Counted from the first letter of the stretch, positions 8,307 to 16,345 are shown. The stretch: DNA of 64,000 bases from an uncultured Collinsella sp. (GCA_947507155.1 CANNOC010000004.1:1-64000), one strand, 5' to 3'. Numbers and translations are program-made. Notes: a model not told the origin generated them from the sequence alone.

Positions 8307-9005
8307 TTACTCCTCGTCTTCGGCGTCGTCAGATTTTTTTACGCTAGCACGCTTCTTCTTTTTGGAGAGATCCAGGCCAAAACGTTTAACAAGCATTTCG
8401 CAAATCTCGCTCGAACGGGCCTTGAGATAGCTACCCTTGCCGTTCTCGGCATCGAACTTAAGGCGCAGCGCGAGCTTCTCGGCGACCTCGGCGTCAATCT
8501 CGCCCCGGCCAAACTCGTACAGGCAACCGAGCATGTCGCGATACTCGAGGTCGCCGTGGTAGCACTGGATGGCCTCGTCCAGGATGGGCCAAGCCTCGCG
8601 CGAACGCTCGACGCTCGTGGCGCCCCACACGCACAGCAGGCGGAAGGCGGCATAGCGCAGCGTGGACGAAATCTCATCGAACAGCGCGGTCTCGGCGCCC
8701 TCAAAGGCATCGCCCAGCTGCTCGGGGCAGGTGGTGGCGAGCGCCGCCAGGGCATCGAGAGCCTCCCAGCGGGTCTGAGCCTCGGGGCGGTCGAGCGCCT
8801 CGATCAGCGCGGGCACGCAGGGCACGACGCGCTGCGGATCGCGCTCGGCAAGCAGGTGCAGCACGCGGGCGGCAAACTGACGGATGCGGCGCGTGGGGCA
8901 GCCGAGCTCCTGGACCAGGCGGTCGACGGCGTTCTCGTTCTCCTCTGCCAGCTGGAGCTGTGCCAGCTCCTCGTCGGTGAGCTGTTCGTCTTTGTTTTCT
9001 GCCAT
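8307..9005 (-). CDS. HEAT-repeat-like protein of unknown function
   Basis: 232 residues, no signal peptide. Residues 35-165 form short alpha-helical repeats of HEAT type (RRIRQFAARVLHLLAERDP, then ALIEAL, then TRWEALDALAALA), which usually serve protein binding. The C-terminus is strongly charged (KKKKRASVKKSDDAEDEE). It lies between a membrane-protein gene and the isocitrate dehydrogenase-like gene with gaps of 15 and 6 bp. Nothing in the sequence indicates the partner. Confidence 0.6.
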   Translation of the reverse strand: MAENKDEQLTDEELAQLQLAEENENAVDRLVQELGCPTRRIRQFAARVLHLLAERDPQRVVPCVPALIEALDRPEAQTRWEALDALAALATTCPEQLGDAFEGAETALFDEISSTLRYAAFRLLCVWGATSVERSREAWPILDEAIQCYHGDLEYRDMLGCLYEFGRGEIDAEVAEKLALRLKFDAENGKGSYLKARSSEICEMLVKRFGLDLSKKKKRASVKKSDDAEDEE

Positions 9006-9020
9006 AGTTACCTCTTTTTA

Positions 9021-9449
9021 CTATTTCTTAGCGTGCTTGTCAGCACCCTTGCTGTCATCGGTGACCGAGATGAGCTGTCGGTCGGCCGCGCCATTGCGAC
9101 GCGCACGGCGGCGCTCCTCGGCATCGCCCGCGTCGGCGGCGGCGCGGTGAGCCTTGTTAACGTTAAAGACCTCGTCGTGCTTGCGCCACGGACCGACGGA
9201 CTCGCCAAAGCTCATCTTAAGGCCGGCGATAAAGCCGCCGAGCCAGCCGATCGGCGCAAACTGCACCAGCGGGAACAGCGAGAACACCCAGGTCAGCAGG
9301 ACGACTGCCGCCGCACCCGCAAAGTTGGCAATCCAGTAGTCGCGCTTGGTGATCACGCGCTTTTCGCACGCCCACTGGCCGCACAAAAAGCCGATGTAGA
9401 TCGCAAAGAGAAAGAGCGCCAGCGCAAGCACCACGAACGTCCAGCTCAT
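9021..9449 (-). CDS. Small membrane protein of unknown function
   Basis: 142 residues starting MSWTFVVLALALFLFAIY, with two or three transmembrane helices in the first 80 residues and a charged cytoplasmic tail rich in Arg, Asp and Lys. The ATG at 9447-9449 was chosen because GAGGAGTAAC precedes it; that GAGGAG also encodes the last residues of the upstream dehydrogenase, so the genes are probably translationally coupled. I do not recognise a family. Confidence 0.6.
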   Translation of the reverse strand: MSWTFVVLALALFLFAIYIGFLCGQWACEKRVITKRDYWIANFAGAAAVVLLTWVFSLFPLVQFAPIGWLGGFIAGLKMSFGESVGPWRKHDEVFNVNKAHRAAADAGDAEERRRARRNGAADRQLISVTDDSKGADKHAKK

Positions 9450-9454
9450 GGGCG

Positions 9455-10534
9455 TTACTCCTCGTGATGGTGGCCGCAGCAGCACTCGTGGCCGTCGTCA
9501 TGGCCGTGGCCGCCGCAGCACTCGTGGCCCTCGTCGTGGTGGTGGCCACAACCGCACTCGTGATCGTCGCCACGCTCGCCGCAACCGCAGCCTTCCTCGT
9601 GAGCACCGTGCTCCTCGGGACGATACTGCGACCAGTCCAGACCGGCGGCGATGGCATCGGCCTCCTCCTTATAGAGGACCGTGACGGCCTGGGTGCCCAG
9701 CTTGGCGCCACCGATGGCATCGAGCATGTCGTAAAGCGTAAAGGCCACGTCGGCGCCGGGCAGCGCAAGCTCACGGTCGTCGGCATAGGCGAGCGCCAAG
9801 CGCAGATCCTTAATGAAGTGCTCGACCATAAAGCCGGGCTTGTAGTCGCCGTCGAGCGCCTTGGGCGCCAGGCTCTCCATGGCGCCGGACTTGCCGGTGC
9901 CACCCAGGATCATCTGACGGGTCTTCTCAAGATCAAGGCCGCTCAGCTCGGCAAACGCCAGCGCGTCTGCCATGCCGACCATGCAGGCGCCCAGCGACAC
10001 CTGGTTGGCGAGCTTGGCAGCCTGGCCCTTGCCGGCGCCATCGAAGCAGCAGATGGTTGCCGCAAAGGTGGAAAGGATGTCGCGGACCGGCGCGATGTCG
10101 TTCTCGGTGGCGCCCACGATAGCCGTGAGCGTGCCGGCGATGGCACCCGACTCGCCGCCGGTGACGGGGCAGTCAAACGCCATGCGACCGGAGACCTGAG
10201 CGGCCTCGGCAATATCGCGCGCCAGCTCGGGCGAGCTCGTGGTAAGGTCGATCAGGACCGCACCGGGCTTAGTGCACGCGAGCAGACCGTCACCCGCCAG
10301 GTAGAGCTCCTCGACCTCGGAGGGATAACCCACCATGGTAAAGACGACGTCGGCGTTCGCCGCGGCATCTGCCGGCGTATCGGCCCAGACGGCACCGCGC
10401 TCAACGAGCGCTGCAGCCTTGGACTTGGTGCGGTTGTTGACCGTGACGGGATAGCCAGCGTCCAGAATGTGGCCGGCGATGGGGGCACCCATAATTCCGG
10501 TGCCGATAAATGCGACGGAGAGCTTGTTTGCCAT
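9455..10534 (-). CDS. 3-hydroxyisobutyrate dehydrogenase-family oxidoreductase with His/Cys-rich tail
   Basis: 359 residues. The Rossmann start LSVAFIGTGIMGAPIAGHIL, the catalytic DCPVTGGESGA segment (about 120-130) and the lysine in GKGQAAKLANQ mark a beta-hydroxyacid dehydrogenase (tartronate semialdehyde reductase / 3-hydroxyisobutyrate type). The family usually ends near residue 300. This one continues with 51 residues containing 13 His and 9 Cys, including three tandem 12-residue units (GDDHECGCGHHH, DEGHECCGGHGH, DDGHECCCGHHH). Such a tail would bind metal ions. It is first in the operon, with an AAAAGGAAAGG ribosome-binding site. The substrate is not determinable. Confidence 0.85.
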   Translation of the reverse strand: MANKLSVAFIGTGIMGAPIAGHILDAGYPVTVNNRTKSKAAALVERGAVWADTPADAAANADVVFTMVGYPSEVEELYLAGDGLLACTKPGAVLIDLTTSSPELARDIAEAAQVSGRMAFDCPVTGGESGAIAGTLTAIVGATENDIAPVRDILSTFAATICCFDGAGKGQAAKLANQVSLGACMVGMADALAFAELSGLDLEKTRQMILGGTGKSGAMESLAPKALDGDYKPGFMVEHFIKDLRLALAYADDRELALPGADVAFTLYDMLDAIGGAKLGTQAVTVLYKEEADAIAAGLDWSQYRPEEHGAHEEGCGCGERGDDHECGCGHHHDEGHECCGGHGHDDGHECCCGHHHEE

Positions 10535-10632
10535 GAAACCTTTCCTTTTGGGTTGGGTGTTGTTACCAGGTTGAATACTCGGTGCCAGCGTTTGGGCTGT
10601 GAGTCGAGGGCGATAACGGACGCAGCGCTTGC

Positions 10633-11586
10633 CTACTGACCGCGCACGCGGCGGGCGATACGGTCGGAAAGCGACGCCTTGTCGGCGCGGTTCTTACCCC
10701 AAAACGCGCAGCCCACCATGCCGGGGCCCACGTGCGAGCCGATGGTGGGACCCACGGAGCCGCGAATGATCGTGACGTCGGCGCAACCCTCCTCCTTGCG
10801 GATGGCAGCTTCGAGCCAGTCGCCGTCCTTCTCGGCATCGGCCGTCATGATGGCGATGGGCATGGTGCGATCGGGCACGTAGTTCTCGCGGAACGACTTG
10901 AGAATGGACTTGAGCGCCTTCTTGCGGCCGCGGTTGACGCCAATCAGCGACAGCGAGCCGGCCAGATCGTAGGAGAGCTCGGGCTTGACGTCGAGCTTTG
11001 CCGTGAGCTGCGCCGCCGCGGGAGGAATGCGGCCGCCGGCAGCCAGTGCGTCAAAGCTCTCGAGCGTAAAGTAGCCGTGCACGTAGGTTTTTGCCTCGTT
11101 TGCCCAATCGACCAGCTGCTTGGCGGTCAGTCCCGCCGAACGCTGGCGCACGGCCTCGAGCGCCAAGAGCGCGCCGGTCGCGCAGGGCAGAGCGTTGTCG
11201 ACCACGTAGAGCTCAAAGTTGGGATACTCGGCGCGCACGGCATCTGCCGCCTGGCACGCGGAGTTATAGCTCGACGACAGCGCCGAGGTAAAGCACAGGT
11301 AGACCGTGGGCGTGCCCTCTTTGGCGCACTCGGTAAAAAACTCGATATAGCGACCGAGCGACACAGCCGAGGTGGACACGCGAGCACCGGCGCGCATGCG
11401 GTCGTAGAACTCCTTAGGGCTCATGCTCGACCAGATGTCATCCGTGCGCTCTTCGCCATCGATAATGAAGGGGAAACCCAGGATATCGACATCAAGGTTC
11501 GCGGCGACCTCGGGACTAAAGTCGCAGCAGGTATCGACGACGATGCGGCAACGGTCCGAATGGCCGGTAGATGCAGCCTTGTCCAT
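10633..11586 (-). CDS. DegV family fatty-acid-binding protein
   Basis: 317 residues. The N-terminal RIVVDTCCDFSPEVA, the PKEFYDRMRAGARVSTSAVS lipid-contact region and GSHVGPGMVGCAFWG near the C-terminus are characteristic of DegV/FakB proteins. These bind a fatty acid and, in characterised species, present it to the kinase FakA; no fakA gene is in this window. The ATG at 11584-11586 has an AAGGAG site 8 bp upstream. The gene stands alone between the DegV and HPF control regions. Confidence 0.88.
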   Translation of the reverse strand: MDKAASTGHSDRCRIVVDTCCDFSPEVAANLDVDILGFPFIIDGEERTDDIWSSMSPKEFYDRMRAGARVSTSAVSLGRYIEFFTECAKEGTPTVYLCFTSALSSSYNSACQAADAVRAEYPNFELYVVDNALPCATGALLALEAVRQRSAGLTAKQLVDWANEAKTYVHGYFTLESFDALAAGGRIPPAAAQLTAKLDVKPELSYDLAGSLSLIGVNRGRKKALKSILKSFRENYVPDRTMPIAIMTADAEKDGDWLEAAIRKEEGCADVTIIRGSVGPTIGSHVGPGMVGCAFWGKNRADKASLSDRIARRVRGQ

Positions 11587-11604
11587 CAAAGCGACTCCTT
11601 ACGT

Positions 11605-11638
11605 AAAAAAGGCGGCCACCCGCATGGGATGACCGCCA
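11605..11638 (-). terminator. Terminator of the HPF gene
   Basis: An imperfect stem (GGCGGTCA with TGGCCGCC on the minus strand) is followed by TTTTTT. It lies directly upstream of the DegV start. Confidence 0.7.
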
Positions 11639-11666
11639 ACCGTTAACTCATGCAAGTTAACGTATT

Positions 11667-12251
11667 TTACTCGTCAAGTGTTTCGATGCGGGGCTTGATG
11701 ATGCCATATCCACCATTCTTACGGTGATACACCACATTGATGAGGCCGGTCGTCGCGTTCTCAAACACGTAGAAGTCGTGACCCAGCAGATCGGTCTGCA
11801 CCAGCGCCTGCTCCTCGGTCATCGGGGTGACATCGATGACCTTCTCGCGGACGAGCAGGTCGTCCTCCTCCTCGGGCAGCAGCAGGTCGGCCAGATCCTC
11901 GACACGCTCGACCGGTGCGACATCCGCGGCGCTGGCACCGCCCTGGCGGTTGTCCACGACCTTGGTCTTGAACTTGCGCAGCTGGCGGGTGACCTTATCG
12001 GCGGAGAGGTCGATGGCAGCATACATATCTGCGCCGTGCTCGGCAACGCGAATCACCGAACCGCGGGCACGAGCCGTGACCTCGACGATTGCCGGGTTGG
12101 GGTTCGAGGGGTTCTTCTCATAACGAAGCACGACGTCGACTGTCATGGGCTCGATGTCGAAAACCTTGAGCGCCTCGCCGATTTTCTCATCCACATGCGC
12201 ACGCAGAGCATCGGTTACCGTCGTCTTGCGTCCAGAAACCTTGATATCCAT
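11667..12251 (-). CDS. hpf: Ribosome hibernation promoting factor, long form
   Basis: 194 residues. The N-terminal S30AE domain (about 1-100, starting MDIKVSGRKTTVTDALRAHV) binds the 30S decoding centre. The acidic linker (about 105-135) and the C-terminal domain with ALVQTDLLGHDFYVF and VVYHRKNGGYGIIKP are the dimerisation module of long HPF, which joins two 70S ribosomes into a 100S particle. The start at 12249-12251 was chosen for the TTGGAG site and family alignment; an upstream in-frame extension is open but lacks homology. Confidence 0.93.
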   Translation of the reverse strand: MDIKVSGRKTTVTDALRAHVDEKIGEALKVFDIEPMTVDVVLRYEKNPSNPNPAIVEVTARARGSVIRVAEHGADMYAAIDLSADKVTRQLRKFKTKVVDNRQGGASAADVAPVERVEDLADLLLPEEEDDLLVREKVIDVTPMTEEQALVQTDLLGHDFYVFENATTGLINVVYHRKNGGYGIIKPRIETLDE

Positions 12252-12372
12252 ACGTGGCTCCAATCTGCCTCGGGGACTTACTGTACTGGCTATGTACCCA
12301 TTGCCGTGCATTTAATCACGCGATTTCCCAAAGACCCGAATAACGACTGCTTGATACCGCATACCGAAGTCT

Positions 12373-12396
12373 CGCACTTTTCCGTAGCAAAGTGCG
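12373..12396. other. Intergenic hairpin upstream of hpf
   Basis: The stretch 12252-12568 contains no gene. It holds a perfect 8-bp inverted repeat, CGCACTTT with AAAGTGCG, about 120 bp before the hpf start, and a terminator at 12470-12502. The hairpin could be an operator or part of the hpf leader; I cannot assign it. Confidence 0.4.
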
Positions 12397-12469
12397 CTAT
12401 AGGAAGGCGTCGGCAAAGCTAGTTTTTCTCCTGGAAATCAGCTTTTACCTGCCGTTTTTACCAAAATAG

Positions 12470-12502
12470 AAAAGCCGGGCTCCCCTATTAGGGAGACCCG
12501 GC
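12470..12502 (-). terminator. Terminator of the solute-binding lipoprotein gene
   Basis: GCCGGGTCTCCC pairs with GGGAGCCCGGC around a TAATAG loop, followed on the minus strand by TTTTCTATTTT. Confidence 0.85.
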
Positions 12503-12568
12503 TATGCGTGTTGAAACCGTGAAGAAGTGCCTCGTTCAATGTATGGCAGGCGCCACCCCTACCAATAA

Positions 12569-13561
12569 CTAGCTATTGAGCTTGTTGATGTCATCGTCGG
12601 TGATGGTGCCCTCCTGGCTAGACGACGGGCTGTCGCCGTTGTTATCAGAGGCGTCGTCATCGGAGGACTCGGTCTCGTTGGACGTGGAGTCGGATGCCTG
12701 CACATTGGCCCCCGAAACGGTCTTGGCGGTAAGGTCATAGGGCATCTGTCCGTACCAGACGCAGTGGACTGCCTCGAGCGTGCCATCGACCGTGATGCCA
12801 TCGAGGGCATCGCTCGCGGCACGGCACAGCTCATCGTTAGAGCTTAGGCCTGCGACGCCAAGCGTGGAGGGCGCCTCGAGCGTACCGACATAGGAGATCT
12901 GGCTCATCAGACGCGCGAGGTAGCCACCAGCCGTGGAATCACAGATCACGTAATCGACCTCGCCCGACTCGAGCGCCTCAAAGCACTCATTGATGTTGGA
13001 GAAGGTCTTTTGGTTGGCGGTGATGCTTTGCTTGGCGAGCGCCTCCTGCGAGGCCGAGGAGGTCTGAACGCCCAGGGTAGCGGTGTTAAGCGTTTCGGTG
13101 GAAACGCTCAGCGACTCGCCGTCGCTGCTCTTGCCGAATACGGCGGCGGCATCGTACAGACAGGTGCCAAGCGAGCTGATGTCGCCGCCCGCAGACTTGA
13201 TATCGCCAATGAAGATGTCCGCCTTTTTATCGCTGAGCGCGGAATCGGCCGAGGACGCATCGACAAAGGCGACTTTGAGACCCATGCGGCATGCAAGGGC
13301 ACGAGCGGCATCGACCGCATAGCCCGTGAGGTTTCCGTCGGCATCCTGCATGGCTTGCGGGGCATCGGAAGTATCGAGGGCGACCGTCAGGGTTCCCGGC
13401 GTGACCAGGGCATCGTCCGATACCGTGGGGGTAACGGTCTCGCGCTCAATCTGGTCGATCGTGGGCGTCGTGAACGTGGACAGTGGATTGAACGCACATC
13501 CACTCAGGCCCAAAACGGCAATGACCGCCGCGGTCCCAGCACCTAACCGAGCCGCATGCAT
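12569..13561 (-). CDS. Extracellular solute-binding lipoprotein, family 3 (amino-acid type)
   Basis: 330 residues. MHAARLGAGTAAVIAVLGL then SGC is a lipoprotein signal with lipobox LSGC. The mature part has the family-3 pattern: PGTLTVALDTSDAPQAM, NLTGYAVDAARALACRMGLK, DIFIGDI, LESGEVDYVICDS. The tail is Ser/Asp-rich. It probably binds an amino acid at the cell surface, but no ABC permease or ATPase is adjacent. The ATG at 13559-13561 has GAGGGG 7 bp upstream; an alternative ATG lies at 13577-13579. It is preceded by an unusually long structured leader. Confidence 0.8.
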   Translation of the reverse strand: MHAARLGAGTAAVIAVLGLSGCAFNPLSTFTTPTIDQIERETVTPTVSDDALVTPGTLTVALDTSDAPQAMQDADGNLTGYAVDAARALACRMGLKVAFVDASSADSALSDKKADIFIGDIKSAGGDISSLGTCLYDAAAVFGKSSDGESLSVSTETLNTATLGVQTSSASQEALAKQSITANQKTFSNINECFEALESGEVDYVICDSTAGGYLARLMSQISYVGTLEAPSTLGVAGLSSNDELCRAASDALDGITVDGTLEAVHCVWYGQMPYDLTAKTVSGANVQASDSTSNETESSDDDASDNNGDSPSSSQEGTITDDDINKLNS

Positions 13562-13904
13562 CAAGCTGCCCCTCACCATGTCCACTACCCTGCCTTCTGT
13601 GTCGCATACGATCCGTGCCCTGCACGGAATATCGGGTTGTTCCCACCAGCTGACCTGGTATTTGACCCCACACTTGCGCACCGGGGCGTTTGCTCGGGAG
13701 GCCGCAGCCACCTTCACGACTGGCCCGCTCGCCCGCGAGGCGGTATTGCCCCAAAGAAAGTAGAACGGACGGTGCGGCTTACATCTAGGACGCGCCATGA
13801 TCGCGCCGCGCGCACGCGGTCGCTTACGTGGATCCCTTTGACCGCGTCTGTCTTGGATTAGGATGGGCATTTCGTCCGTCCGCAACCACAGCCTGGCAGG
13901 AACG
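13562..13904 (-). other. Long structured 5' leader of the lipoprotein gene
   Basis: From the predicted start near 13904 to the lipoprotein ATG is about 340 nt with no credible gene. The frame is open, but its codon use (AGG, GTA, ACA) is unlike neighbouring genes. Several perfect stems are visible on the minus strand: ACGCGGTC with GACCGCGT, CTCGC with GCGAG, CCAG with CTGG, and CCGTGC with GCACGG, plus a longer-range CGGACGG with CCGTCCG pairing. I compared it by eye with RNase P, SRP, tmRNA, T-box and common riboswitch motifs and found no match. Confidence 0.35.
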
Positions 13905-13910
13905 TAGCGC

Positions 13911-13939
13911 ATTATAGCTAAGTTCAAGCTATAGTTTAA
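13911..13939 (-). promoter_or_regulatory. Promoter of the lipoprotein transcript
   Basis: On the minus strand TTAAAC (13934-13939), a 17-bp spacer and a perfect TATAAT (13911-13916) form a plausible sigma70-type promoter with a start near 13904. Confidence 0.6.
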
Positions 13940-14060
13940 GGTTAGGGACGTTATTCGCATCGCGAGCACAGATTTCGCAGGTCGGGGCGGACCATTCGTG
14001 CCCCCATGAAGCCCGGAGCTCCCCCACGGGGAGCCCCGGGGCACCCGTCTCAGGGTGCCG

Positions 14061-14277
14061 TGTGCAAAAAACGGCAAATATGAGTACTGCTACCAATTTA
14101 GTAGCAGCGTATTTCCGCCCCACGAGCCCTTTTTGAGTTCCGCACAGCCCGCTTGGCGCCAAGATATTCCACATTCGTTTATTATCTCTTCGCTGAATCC
14201 AGTTTTTCGGCCCAAGTTTCTTTATTTTTGCTGTCACTAATCTAGTAACAGTACTCATATTTGCCGTTTTTTGCACA
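14061..14277. repeat. Paired inverted 47-bp repeats (REPIN-like element)
   Basis: Arms at 14061-14107 and 14231-14277 are inverted copies that match over 41 of 47 bases; the first 29 (including GCAAAAAACGGCAAATATGA) are identical. Each arm ends in its own small hairpin (CTGCTAC/GTAGCAG on the left, CTGTTAC/GTGACAG on the right), and all six differences fall in this hairpin part. The 123-bp centre is AT-rich and noncoding. The remainder of 13940-14312 shows no gene. Confidence 0.75.
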
Positions 14278-14312
14278 TGGCATATAAACAGACCCCCTAT
14301 AAAGCCATAGTT

Positions 14313-15425
14313 TTACGCCGGCTTGAGCCCAAAGCACGCTCGGAGCGTATTCAGCAGAGCATCTTGCCTCTTTCGACGAGCCTCTACACGATTCTGATAT
14401 CGTTTACCCATACGCTGGTGGATGCGCCATGCGAGCGCTTCCATCGCTTCCATGTCGCAGAGCATCTCGTTGTTGACCGTCGCGACCTCGATTCCCATGG
14501 ACGCCAAACCCGTATTGCGTTTTTCATCGTGAATGCGCCCGCCGCGAGACGAATGGCCCTGCTCACCGTTGTATTCCAGGTCAAACCGGGCTGCTTCCTG
14601 ATAGGCATCGCAAACCGCATACGGCATCCCCGAGATCGCCTGCGCACGGTCGTTGAACTCGATCTTGTGGTCGGTCTTAAAGGGACCGCAGGCAAATCCG
14701 CCATAAGAAAACGGAAGCGAAAACATGGCAAGCATGATGCATTCCATGGGTGAGCGCAGGTTTTCCGACAGAAAGGGGCACAGCCGCCGCAGCTGCTTGG
14801 CCGCGCTCCCTTTGCATGCCGCAAGGTAATCTGCCAGGCGATCGGGCGTCAGCACTGGCTCGACCTCAAAGTAGCCCACATCTGACGGCTGGTCCTTATC
14901 CTTTGCAAGCCTGTTCACGGTAGGCGAGCTGTAAGGGGGCAGATACTGCCCGCGATCGCTCAGCGAAATCTTGGAGCACAGCTCCTGGGCCAGGGCAAAT
15001 GCCTGGATACAGCCGACTTCGCGCGCAACGGCGGCACAGAGGGCCTCGGGAGACAAGCTGTACACTCCCGGCTCCACCTCCAAAATCGAGGCGTCCGGCA
15101 GGTCTGTAGAACAAACGGACCAGCTTGCACCAGGCATGCGGCGACGCTGCTTCGCCGACCCCACCAGCAGGCACAAGTCTTCTTGGACCTCGCCACTCAC
15201 GGCCCCGATCCGCACCAAATCGGGAAGATAAATGTCCTCGGCCGAGGGAGACGATGTATGCAGCACACGGCGCTCTTCATCGGGATCGAGGTCTCTCCAG
15301 CTGATGTAACCCATTTGTCGGCGCTCGGCGCGCATCATGCGCAGCGCCGAGGCACCGGTCAGGACTACGGAGGCCGCCAGTTGCTCGCTTGTCGGCTCGA
15401 TGCGCCGCGCTATCTTCACTGCCAC
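14313..15425 (-). CDS. Hypothetical protein with C-terminal Vsr/DUF559-like nuclease pattern
   Basis: 370 residues. The N-terminal two thirds are unrecognised. Residues about 280-345 (ARFDLEYNGEQGHS, then R...D..R...L...GIEVATV) resemble the Vsr/DUF559 restriction-endonuclease-like fold: an acidic residue in a strand, a glutamate shortly after, a basic helix and a valine-rich strand. Catalysis is not proven by sequence. I chose the GTG at 15423-15425 because GGGGG lies 7 bp upstream; a TTG 18 bp further up is the alternative. It starts 11 bp after comF, so the two are cotranscribed. Confidence 0.5.
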   Translation of the reverse strand: MAVKIARRIEPTSEQLAASVVLTGASALRMMRAERRQMGYISWRDLDPDEERRVLHTSSPSAEDIYLPDLVRIGAVSGEVQEDLCLLVGSAKQRRRMPGASWSVCSTDLPDASILEVEPGVYSLSPEALCAAVAREVGCIQAFALAQELCSKISLSDRGQYLPPYSSPTVNRLAKDKDQPSDVGYFEVEPVLTPDRLADYLAACKGSAAKQLRRLCPFLSENLRSPMECIMLAMFSLPFSYGGFACGPFKTDHKIEFNDRAQAISGMPYAVCDAYQEAARFDLEYNGEQGHSSRGGRIHDEKRNTGLASMGIEVATVNNEMLCDMEAMEALAWRIHQRMGKRYQNRVEARRKRQDALLNTLRACFGLKPA

Positions 15426-15436
15426 AAAACCACCCC

Positions 15437-16243
15437 CTACCAAACGCGTGCGATAGCGAGGCCATCGACTGCTGCGGCGCCGGCACGCTTGAGCTCCGCC
15501 GAGGCTGCTGCCATGGTCGCGCCCGTGGTAATGACATCATCGATGAGCAGCAGACGGCGGCCGCGCACATCCTCGACCGTCTCGTACATGCCCCGGGCAT
15601 GCTCCCGGCGCTCATCGCGGCCGAGCTCTCGCTGGTCACCATGACCGTATTTGACCAGGGCGTCCAGCAACGGGACACCCGAAAGATCGCAAAACGAGCG
15701 CGCGATTGCTTCCATATGGTCGAATCCACGCCGCCGAAACGCCGCCGCAGTCGCGGGCACAAACACCACCGCGTCCACACCGGACAACACACCGCCGTAG
15801 CGATCGGATGCTGCCACCTGGGCATGCAAGGCAGTGTCGTAGAGCAACTCCGCCAGATACGGTGCCAGACGGCGCTCGCCCGCATCCTTGTACGCCTTGA
15901 TGATGCGCGGCAGCGGATGTGCATAGACGGCACACGCCAGGCAGCGATCGAGCGCCTCGGCCATTGCCGAAGACGTGCCCTCGACCGAGCACTCGGTACA
16001 CAGCAAATCCCCAAACGGGGCGCCGCATCGGATGCAACTATGACACGGATCGATGAGCGCGAGCGATGCCAGACAATCCTGGCAGATCAGCGCACCGGAA
16101 CGCTCGCAGCCAGCGCATCGCGTGGGCGACAACGCCTCGAGCGCCTCATACGTCGCGCGCTCGGCAAGCGGTAGCAATTCGTCCGCAAACGGTAGGGCGT
16201 CGGCACCCTGCAGACGGCTCAATATGTTCAGATGGCTTTTCAA
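15437..16243 (-). CDS. comF: ComF family phosphoribosyltransferase-like protein
   Basis: 268 residues. A zinc-ribbon region (CAGCERSGALICQDC, then CHSCIRCGAPFGDLLCTEC, about residues 43-85) is followed by a type I phosphoribosyltransferase domain with the PRPP loop RRLLLIDDVITTGATMAAAS (about 233-252). ComF is required for DNA uptake in competent bacteria; its exact reaction is unknown. The start is a TTG at 16241-16243 with GGGAGGG 7 bp upstream, and that site lies inside a hairpin. Confidence 0.85.
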   Translation of the reverse strand: MKSHLNILSRLQGADALPFADELLPLAERATYEALEALSPTRCAGCERSGALICQDCLASLALIDPCHSCIRCGAPFGDLLCTECSVEGTSSAMAEALDRCLACAVYAHPLPRIIKAYKDAGERRLAPYLAELLYDTALHAQVAASDRYGGVLSGVDAVVFVPATAAAFRRRGFDHMEAIARSFCDLSGVPLLDALVKYGHGDQRELGRDERREHARGMYETVEDVRGRRLLLIDDVITTGATMAAASAELKRAGAAAVDGLAIARVW

Positions 16244-16246
16244 GAC

Positions 16247-16282
16247 ACAACCCTCCCTACGTTCGGTCGCAGGGAGGGTTGT
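16247..16282 (-). promoter_or_regulatory. Hairpin covering the comF ribosome-binding site
   Basis: AACCCTCCCT (16249-16258) pairs perfectly with AGGGAGGGTT (16271-16280), and the minus-strand downstream arm carries the GGGAGGG used by comF. No T-run follows, so it is a weak terminator for the upstream ricT gene and more plausibly an RNA structure that limits comF translation. Confidence 0.5.
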
Positions 16283-16345
16283 TGATTCAGCGTTATGATA
16301 CCCCGATGCGCTCGGGGCAAGGCGGGCTAAATCCGCTCGCGGGCG

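Noticed and set aside
8037-9467. A 476-codon plus-strand frame
   Set aside because: Crosses three minus-strand genes and their gaps; no homology pattern.
9470-9600. Tandem-repeat DNA or CRISPR-like array
   Set aside because: The repeat is in frame and encodes the His/Cys tail of the dehydrogenase; no spacers.
13562-13904. RNase P RNA, SRP RNA, tmRNA or T-box
   Set aside because: The conserved GAAAGTCC, GGAAGCAGC, TTCGA-type 3' end and AGGGTGG..CCGCG motifs are absent on both strands.
13562-14077. N-terminal extension of the lipoprotein
   Set aside because: The frame is open, but the lipobox signal must be at the true N-terminus, codon use is abnormal, and the extension would run through the predicted promoter.
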